Part shown: positions 58,714 to 64,000 of the stretch, piece by piece
Layout: each line of letters begins with the position of its first letter
Position numbering within the stretch: position 1 is the stretch's first letter
Source: Natribaculum luteum
GTDB taxonomy: Archaea; Halobacteriota; Halobacteria; Halobacteriales; Natrialbaceae
Assembly: GCF_023008545.1 (NCBI RefSeq)
Contig: NZ_CP095398.1
Span: 496,001 to 560,000, forward strand
Direction: 5' to 3'
Length of the DNA stretch: 64,000 nt
The notes under the pieces: model-generated
Database searches by the model: none
The model's input: the letters and a program-made list of their open reading frames with translations, nothing else
Told to the model about the DNA's origin: nothing
Program-made: the position numbers and the translations under genes

Positions 58714-59834
58714 TCGACGGCGGAGGCGACGCGGAGGTGCTCTCCGTCGGAGTGGTAGAGCGCCTCGTCGGTGTCGTCGTCGAACAGATGGAGCCGATCC
58801 TCGTCGAGCGTCAACGTCACGGTATCGCCTGCGGCCAGGTCCGTCCGCGGCGCAGCCTGGACCTTGAACTCGTCACTCCCGGCACGGCAGTAGAGCAACC
58901 GGCTGTCGCCGAGCGATTCGGTCACCGTAACCGTTGCCTCGATCACGCCACCTGTCACCCGATCCGTGATCGAGACGTCTTCCGGACGGAATCCGAGGTG
59001 AGCAGATCCCGTTCTGTCTTCGAGTTCGGGTGCTGCTGGCACCGAGAGGTCGAACGCCTCGTGGCGGACGACCGGGCCGTTCGGTTCGTCGTCGACGGTC
59101 ACCTCGAGCATGTTCATCGCGGGGTCGCCGATGAATTCGGCGACGAAGCGGTTTGCCGGGTAGTCATAGAGGTGCTGTGGGCTGTCGATCTGCTGGATCC
59201 GTCCGTCGTTCATCACGACGACGCGGTCACCGAGCGTCATCGCCTCGGTCTGGTCGTGGGTGACGTAGACCGTCGTCGTCTGCAGGTCCTCGTGGAGCTT
59301 CGCCAGTTCCGTTCGCATCTGGACGCGAAGCTTCGCGTCGAGGTTCGACAGCGGCTCGTCCATGAGAAAGACGGCCGGATCGCGAACGATGGCGCGACCG
59401 AGGGCGACGCGCTGGCGTTCTCCACCCGAGAGGGCAGCCGGCTTCCGATCGAGAAGCCCGGTGATCCCGAGGATCTCGGCTGCGTTCGTGACACGTTCGT
59501 CGATCTCCTCGCTCGAGAACGACGTCGCGGACTTCATCCCGAACGTCATGTTCCGTCTGGCCGTCATGTGGGGGTACAGCGCGTAGTTCTGGAACACCAT
59601 CGCGATGTCCCGTTCGTGTGGTTCGCGATAGGTTACGTTCTCGTCGCCGATCCGAATCGCGCCGTCGGTCGGCGTTTCGAGACCGGCGATGCAGCGAAGC
59701 GTCGTCGACTTCCCACAGCCCGAGGGACCGACGACCACGAGGAACTCGCCGTTTCGGACCGTGAGGTCGATCCCGTCGACTGCGGTGACGTCGTCGAAGC
59801 GTTTCGTCAGGTCTGTGAGTTCAATAGCTGCCAT
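58710..59834 (-). CDS. ugpC: glycerol-3-phosphate-type ABC importer ATPase
   Basis: 374 aa from ATG 59834 (MAAIELTDLTKRFDDVTAVD); an apparent longer frame to 60662 is antisense-like, Arg-rich and not real. Walker A GPSGCGKSTT, Q-loop VFQNYALYPHMTARRN, signature LSGGERQRVALGRAIV, Walker B AVFLMDEPLSNLD, H-loop VTHDQTEAM. C-terminal MalK/UgpC-type TOBE domain (~240-374) with RPEDVSITD. Confidence 0.92.
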   Translation of the reverse strand: MAAIELTDLTKRFDDVTAVDGIDLTVRNGEFLVVVGPSGCGKSTTLRCIAGLETPTDGAIRIGDENVTYREPHERDIAMVFQNYALYPHMTARRNMTFGMKSATSFSSEEIDERVTNAAEILGITGLLDRKPAALSGGERQRVALGRAIVRDPAVFLMDEPLSNLDAKLRVQMRTELAKLHEDLQTTTVYVTHDQTEAMTLGDRVVVMNDGRIQQIDSPQHLYDYPANRFVAEFIGDPAMNMLEVTVDDEPNGPVVRHEAFDLSVPAAPELEDRTGSAHLGFRPEDVSITDRVTGGVIEATVTVTESLGDSRLLYCRAGSDEFKVQAAPRTDLAAGDTVTLTLDEDRLHLFDDDTDEALYHSDGEHLRVASAVE

Positions 59835-59836
59835 GG

Positions 59837-60706
59837 TTACTTCTGTTGGACTCCGAACGTCTCGAGTAGCGGCTTTCGGAACGCGATCAGGACGAGCAGT
59901 GGCGGTACCAGCGTCACGATCGACCCGGCCATGACCAACGGCCAGGCGATGTCGCCGCTCTCGACGACACCCTGCAGGAGCCGAATGCCGACCTGAGAGA
60001 CCTGCATCGACTGATCGTTGACGGCGATCAGCGGCCAGAGGTACTGGTTCCAGGCGTAGATGAACATGATGACCGAGACGCCGGCGAGCATCCCTTTCGA
60101 CATCGGGACGAGAACGAAGACGAGGAACCGAAGCGGGCCGACGCCGTCGAGTTTGGCGGATTCGACCAGCGACGCCGGTATCGACAGGAAGTGCTGGCGG
60201 AGCAGGAATACGGTCGTCGCGCTCGCGAGGTACGGAATCGTTAGCGCGTAGAAACTGTTCACCCAGCCGAGATCGGCCACGAGCTGGAACAGCGGGACGA
60301 TTCGCACCGGGACGGGCAACATCAGCGTCACCAGCACGAACGCGAACGTGAGGTTCTTGAACGGGAACCGGTAGTAGACGATCGCCAGCGCGGCGAGCAA
60401 CGAGACGGCGAGTTTGCCGACGACGACGACCACCGCCATGAGAAACGAGTTGAGCATGTACCGCCCCATCTCGTACCGGAAGAGGACGTCGTCGTAGTTC
60501 TGTGCGGCCGTCCGAAGCGACAGGTCGGCCAGGCTCGTGAACGTCGCTCGACTCTGGAAGCTGATAAGCACCGCGAGCACCAGCGGCAGGGCCATCAGCA
60601 CCACGGCAATCCAGAGCAAGGCGTGGACGCGCACGTTCTTTCCATCGACGATCGTCGGCCACTCGAGGGCTGCGGGCAGGAACCGAGAGGCAGTCGATTT
60701 ACTCAT
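59837..60706 (-). CDS. ugpE: glycerol-3-phosphate-type ABC importer permease (UgpE-like)
   Basis: 289 aa, six helices. EAA loop: LVESAKLDGVGPLRFLVFVL (~190-210), then VPMSKGMLAG. Typical CUT1/UgpE features such as FRYEMGRYMLNSFLMAVVVV in the first third and AWNQYLWPLIAVND near the C-terminus. It stops 2 bp before the ATPase ATG and starts 6 bp after UgpA. Confidence 0.9.
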   Translation of the reverse strand: MSKSTASRFLPAALEWPTIVDGKNVRVHALLWIAVVLMALPLVLAVLISFQSRATFTSLADLSLRTAAQNYDDVLFRYEMGRYMLNSFLMAVVVVVGKLAVSLLAALAIVYYRFPFKNLTFAFVLVTLMLPVPVRIVPLFQLVADLGWVNSFYALTIPYLASATTVFLLRQHFLSIPASLVESAKLDGVGPLRFLVFVLVPMSKGMLAGVSVIMFIYAWNQYLWPLIAVNDQSMQVSQVGIRLLQGVVESGDIAWPLVMAGSIVTLVPPLLVLIAFRKPLLETFGVQQK

Positions 60707-60712
60707 GGCGTC

Positions 60713-61738
60713 TCAGCCTCCGTAGTGGACGCGCTCGTCCGACAGCCGAAGCTGGGCGTACATGAGCGTGCTCACGACGACGAACAGCACGACCGACTGC
60801 GCGGATGCGAGTCCGTGGTTGTTGAATTCGAACGCGTTGCGATAAAGGTCGAAGATCATGATGTTCGTCGCACCGCCGGGGCCACCCTGGGTCATCAGAT
60901 CGATGAACGCGAACGTGCCGAAGAACGCGTAGATCGTGTTCATCACGACCAGGAACAGCAGCGTCGGCGAGATGAGCGGCGCGTAGACGCGGACCAACCG
61001 CGTCCAGCGCCCGATGCCGTCGATCCGGGCGGCTTCGGCAAGCGTCTCCGGGACGTTGTTCATCGCCGCGATCATGAAGATCACGTTGTAGCCGAGTTGC
61101 TTCCAGATGGCCGCGATCGTGACCACGACGAACGCCTGTCGGCCGTTACTGAACCAGTCGACCTGGATCGAGGTGTAGCTCTCGACGATGCCGGTAAACG
61201 TCCCGATCGTCGGATGGATCAGAAAGAGGAAGACGATCCCGGCGACGGCAGGCGGGAGCGCGTAGGGCCAGATCGCCGCGATCAGGTACCCAGACTGGCC
61301 CCAGTCGACCTCGTGGAGCAGGAACGAGACGACGAGCGAGATCGCCATCACGCCGACGACGACCAGCACTGCGAACACGACCGTGATCGTGACGCTGTCG
61401 TGATAGGACGCCGACTCCAGCAACGTCGCGTAGTTACCGAGGCCGACCCACGTTCGCTGCCCGCCGAAGAACAGCGTCTGATAGAAACTCAGCACGACTG
61501 CCTCGATCGCAGGGTAGTAGAGGAAGACCGCCGAGACGAGCAGCGTCGGGGCTAACAGCAAGTACGCGACCACCATTCCGCGTATCTCGCTGCGGATCGA
61601 TCCCCGACCATCGCGGCCGTTCGAGAGGGCTCCACGGACGCCGTGTTCTCGCAGGTACGACGCCGTCTCTCGCACCCCTCGCTCCCGGATGAAGCGAATC
61701 ACTCCCAGCGAGCCGCCGTATATCTCCCGTGTCGACAT
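60713..61738 (-). CDS. ugpA: glycerol-3-phosphate-type ABC importer permease (UgpA-like)
   Basis: 341 aa with a ~45-residue cytoplasmic N-terminal extension (MSTREIYGGSLGVIRFIRER) before the first helix; bacterial UgpA is ~295. Six helices. EAA loop TLAEAARIDGIGRWTRLVRV (~240-260), then YAPLISPTL. Lies between ugpB (4 bp) and ugpE (6 bp). Confidence 0.9.
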   Translation of the reverse strand: MSTREIYGGSLGVIRFIRERGVRETASYLREHGVRGALSNGRDGRGSIRSEIRGMVVAYLLLAPTLLVSAVFLYYPAIEAVVLSFYQTLFFGGQRTWVGLGNYATLLESASYHDSVTITVVFAVLVVVGVMAISLVVSFLLHEVDWGQSGYLIAAIWPYALPPAVAGIVFLFLIHPTIGTFTGIVESYTSIQVDWFSNGRQAFVVVTIAAIWKQLGYNVIFMIAAMNNVPETLAEAARIDGIGRWTRLVRVYAPLISPTLLFLVVMNTIYAFFGTFAFIDLMTQGGPGGATNIMIFDLYRNAFEFNNHGLASAQSVVLFVVVSTLMYAQLRLSDERVHYGG

Positions 61739-61742
61739 GAAT

Positions 61743-63110
61743 TTACGATCCGCGTGCGTCGACGTACCGCTCCATCTCCGACTCGATGTTCTCTTTCATC
61801 GTCGCGAGCCCCTCCTCGAGGCCGGCCTGCTCGTCGAAAATTTCGACGGATCCCTCCTGGAGCTGGACGGACACCTGTCGGGCGGGACCGACGAGCATGC
61901 GCTTGGTGGCAGTCGTCTGTTCGCTCTCGAGTAGCTGATCGAACGCGGTTCCGTGGTGGGGGCTCTCCTCGAACCAGCCCTCGTCCTCGAGCTGATCGAC
62001 TGCCTCCTGACGGACGGGATAGTAGCCCGTATCCTGATGCCACTGGATCTGATTTTCGGGCTGGGTCATGAACTCGAGCAGCTGGCCGACCTCGTTGGCG
62101 CGGCTCTCCGACATTCCGTCGGGGACCCAGAGAGAGGCACCACCGATGACGACGCCTTCTCGGTCGTCGATCGCCGGGTAGAACCCGGTCCCGAGCTCGA
62201 ATCCTTCTGCCTCGCTTTGCTCGATGGCCCCGGCGACGGAGGCCGTCGAGGTGAGCATCATCGCAGCGTTTTGCCCGTAGAACAGGTCCGCTGCCTCGCC
62301 CCACGCCTCCATTCCGGGGTTCGTGTAGAGACCGTCCTGGGCCATCTCCCGCCACCACGACCAGAGTGCCTCGCCAGTCTCGGTCTCGGTGTGGACCGTC
62401 GTCGGATCGCCGCCCCAGCCGTTCTCGTTGTCGACGAGGGTCTGGCCGTCGAGCGAGTACCAGTGTTCGAGAAACCAGACGTGGTTCGGCCAGGTGATGC
62501 CGTACTCGGCCGCCCCCGAGTCGACGATGTCACGCGAGTACGCCATCACCTCCTCGAGCGTCTCCGGCGGCGACTCGGGATCGAGGCCAGCCTCGTCGAA
62601 GACGTCTTTGTTGTAGTACAGAATCGCATTCGAGTTGTTAAACGGCATCGAGTACAGCTCCCCGTCGATCGTGAAGAAGTCGGTTACGGGGTCGAGGAAG
62701 TTGTCGAACGGGTAGTCGTCGGGCATGATCCCCTCGACCGACTGGAACGCGTCGGTGTCGAGGATCTGTTTCGCGTGGAGGCTGTCGATCTGGACGATTT
62801 CCGGCATCGTTCCTGCCTCGATCGCCGCAAACGACTGGTTCAGGGTGTCCTCGTAGCTTCCCTGGTAGACCATCTCGACTTCGATGCCGGTTTCTTCCTG
62901 GAACGTGTTCCCCAGCGCCTCGATCGCCTCGCCGTTGCCGCCACCCATCGCGTGCCAGACGGTGACGGCGTCTTCGTCCGGCTCGTTCTCGAGGTCCCCC
63001 CCGTCGTTTCCGTTCGACGAGACGCTCCCGAGACACCCGGAAACCGCGATCCCGCCGACAATAGCTGCTCCCCCGCGTTTCAGCACCGACCGTCGTGAAT
63101 TACGAGTCAC
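61743..63110 (-). CDS. ugpB: glycerol-3-phosphate-type ABC importer binding lipoprotein (UgpB-like)
   Basis: 455 aa from GTG 63110. The Tat signal SRRSVLKRGGAAIVGGIAVS is followed by lipobox Cys (VSGC) and an acidic linker. Family-1 binding protein: VTVWHAMGGGNGEAIEALGN, EMVYQGSYEDTLNQSFAAIE, ELYSMPFNNSNAILYYNKDV. These closely follow UgpB. With UgpA/E/C and the GDPD it indicates import of glycerol-3-phosphate or glycerophosphodiesters. Confidence 0.9.
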   Translation of the reverse strand: MTRNSRRSVLKRGGAAIVGGIAVSGCLGSVSSNGNDGGDLENEPDEDAVTVWHAMGGGNGEAIEALGNTFQEETGIEVEMVYQGSYEDTLNQSFAAIEAGTMPEIVQIDSLHAKQILDTDAFQSVEGIMPDDYPFDNFLDPVTDFFTIDGELYSMPFNNSNAILYYNKDVFDEAGLDPESPPETLEEVMAYSRDIVDSGAAEYGITWPNHVWFLEHWYSLDGQTLVDNENGWGGDPTTVHTETETGEALWSWWREMAQDGLYTNPGMEAWGEAADLFYGQNAAMMLTSTASVAGAIEQSEAEGFELGTGFYPAIDDREGVVIGGASLWVPDGMSESRANEVGQLLEFMTQPENQIQWHQDTGYYPVRQEAVDQLEDEGWFEESPHHGTAFDQLLESEQTTATKRMLVGPARQVSVQLQEGSVEIFDEQAGLEEGLATMKENIESEMERYVDARGS

Positions 63111-63647
63111 GTACGTTCTCTGCCAGAGACTACTAATGAAATCTGCTAAGAGCCGAATGTAATCGACTGGAGCTGATTGTAGTAGTCTGGTAGGACACGT
63201 ATCGGATCGTATGAAATATATTCACAGGCTGTCGAAGCGGATGTTCCGACCCTCGAGGTCAGGGTGGAAGTCGACACGCAACTCGACACTCCACGCTACT
63301 GTGGCAGGCCGACTCCCAACGTTGCCCAGCAACAAGACCGGCCCGTTCGACAACTCAAAATCCTACGATGCGAGCGGTACCGTCTGGGCCACCGTCGAGG
63401 CTGACGGCGACTGGACTCGAGGTGACCAAATCGTAACAACCAGTCCGATACGCCGTCGAGACAGAACAGCATCGATACTCTCCCTCGGGGGCACGGCGTC
63501 CTGCAGAGGTATGGAAAGCGCTGCCAAGTAGAGGGCTTGTCAACGGTGCTGGACGCGCTGAAAAGCACATATTCGGCCACAGTAGGCGACGGATCTTCGT
63601 CGTCTCTCGCCCTTCAGGACAATGGGAACGTCGATTTTGGCGGCCTC
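63111..63647. other. non-coding or decayed stretch
   Basis: The ugp promoter side (63111-63210) is AT-richer. Beyond it no frame is convincing except the decayed fragment at 63222-63367. Plus-strand frames here are Arg/Ser-rich shadows. Confidence 0.4.
63222..63367 (-). pseudogene. degraded coding fragment
   Basis: A minus-strand frame reads DFELSNGPVLLLGNVGSRPA, then VELRVDFHPDLEGRNIRFDS and a stop. Composition and pattern look like genuine protein. It is preceded in frame by a stop after TVAQTVPLAS, so any longer gene is broken. Family not recognised. Confidence 0.3.
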
Positions 63648-63926
63648 TCAACTTTCGTTCGATACATCGTCCCATCGTCTCGAACGAGCACCGACGAGGA
63701 GATACGATTTCGTCAGCAGATAGAACGTGAGCAAAGAGGGAACGAGTAGTGAGGCCACGTAGAACGGATGGCTTCCCGACACGACGTTCAACGGGACGTT
63801 TTCGACGATTCCAAAGGGTAGCCCAGTAACGTACCTGAGATCATCCTCGGGCGGGAAAAGCGGATGGAGTCCCCTCAGTTGCACGACGACGAGGACAACG
63901 CTGGCTACCCAGTACGGGAGTACCAT
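63648..63926 (-). CDS. small membrane protein, possibly N-terminally truncated
   Basis: 92 aa with two membrane helices (MVLPYWVASVVLVVVQLRGL; FYVASLLVPSLLTFYLLTKS) joined by a conserved-looking loop (PPEDDLRYVTGLPFGIVENV). The in-frame sequence continues 20 codons upstream to a stop (ITPQWRALFGVPFGL), so the real start may be a non-ATG codon or lost. Unknown function. Confidence 0.5.
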   Translation of the reverse strand: MVLPYWVASVVLVVVQLRGLHPLFPPEDDLRYVTGLPFGIVENVPLNVVSGSHPFYVASLLVPSLLTFYLLTKSYLLVGARSRRWDDVSNES

Positions 63927-64000
63927 AAGTCCGAAAGGTACTCCGAAAAGAGCCCTCCACTGAGGAGTAATCCGAGCAGTTGAGCAGTCGATTCACCGGG

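Noticed and set aside
59835-60662. N-terminal extension of the ugpC ATPase by ~275 codons
   Set aside because: The extension is the out-of-frame shadow of ugpE; ugpC starts at 59834 with a normal MalK-type N-terminus.
58662-63098. Long plus-strand frames opposite the ugp operon (444, 310, 381 codons)
   Set aside because: Asp/Val/Arg-rich antisense frames with no domain; the minus-strand genes are clear.
1-64000. tRNA or rRNA genes
   Set aside because: I saw no cloverleaf with a TTCRA-type T-arm or any rRNA core sequence; a tRNA search program would settle it.

Overview
The window is haloarchaeal. It is GC-rich, with CTCGAG-rich coding sequence and strongly acidic proteins, and many genes start at or close to their TATA-dependent transcription start. 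Exported proteins carry twin-arginine (RR) signals, and there are Orc1/Cdc6, halolysin-type, HTH-10 (Bat-like) and CBS/DUF21 families. The density of insertion sequences and toxin-antitoxin remnants, together with a complete Orc1/Cdc6 origin flanked by iterons, suggests a secondary replicon (megaplasmid or minichromosome) or an origin-bearing genomic island. The genus cannot be read from the sequence; a Natrialbales-type organism is only a guess.

Layout. 0-3.2 kb is a transposon graveyard: an IS66 element inside a truncated TnpB element, which itself broke the PIN toxin of a UPF0175/PIN toxin-antitoxin pair. 3.2-6.4 kb holds ordinary genes (YbjQ, a membrane protein, a SpoIIM-like protein, a VOC protein). 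6.8-9.8 kb is a replication origin: an orc1/cdc6 gene with a very long acidic N-terminal tail, flanked by about ten copies of a 19-bp iteron (ACACCCCTCTATCGATGTG). 10-17.4 kb has membrane and stress genes (VTT/DedA-like, CNNM, UspA), a complete TnpB element, and a three-gene operon (DoxX, ring-cleaving VOC dioxygenase, esterase) resembling the Bacillus mhqPOD quinone-response genes. 17.6-21.8 kb is a complete four-gene ABC importer. 22-33.8 kb holds exported and membrane proteins, an AI-2E-type transporter, a CBS-HPF fusion, a second CNNM protein, a halolysin-like protease and a second UspA protein, separated by several non-autonomous elements and decayed genes (cold-shock protein; a duplicated signal-peptide fragment of the 17.6 kb binding protein).

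33.9-39.8 kb mixes a biotin carrier protein and PxpB/PxpC with three toxin-antitoxin-like loci: MNT with a truncated HEPN, RHH/RelE, and DUF7342/TumE-like. 39.9-45.5 kb is mobile: an IS110-family element, a CPBP protease, and an IS4-family element whose transposase is interrupted by an IS5-family element with an exact 8-bp target duplication. 45.5-52.6 kb is metabolic: a VOC dioxygenase, a TetR regulator with a likely operator in front of a zinc-ribbon membrane protein, acyl-CoA dehydrogenase, a lactonase-like metallo-hydrolase, 3-hydroxyacyl-CoA dehydrogenase, cupin and SDR. 52.8-55.9 kb is a quinol-type nitric oxide reductase with an HTH-10 regulator. 56.4-57.9 kb is a divergent pair of a winged-helix protein and an unrecognised protein with a nucleotide-hydrolase/TIR-like Rossmann core. 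58.2-63.1 kb is a glycerol-3-phosphate-type ABC importer operon (ugpBAEC order) ending in a decayed glycerophosphodiesterase. The last 0.9 kb has one small membrane-protein frame and a degraded coding fragment.

Functionally the window combines replication control, envelope and stress functions, nutrient import (an unassigned ABC system plus glycerol-3-phosphate), electrophile/quinone detoxification, NO reduction and fatty-acid-type catabolism, on a backbone heavily reshaped by IS200/IS605-type, IS4, IS5, IS66 and IS110 elements.
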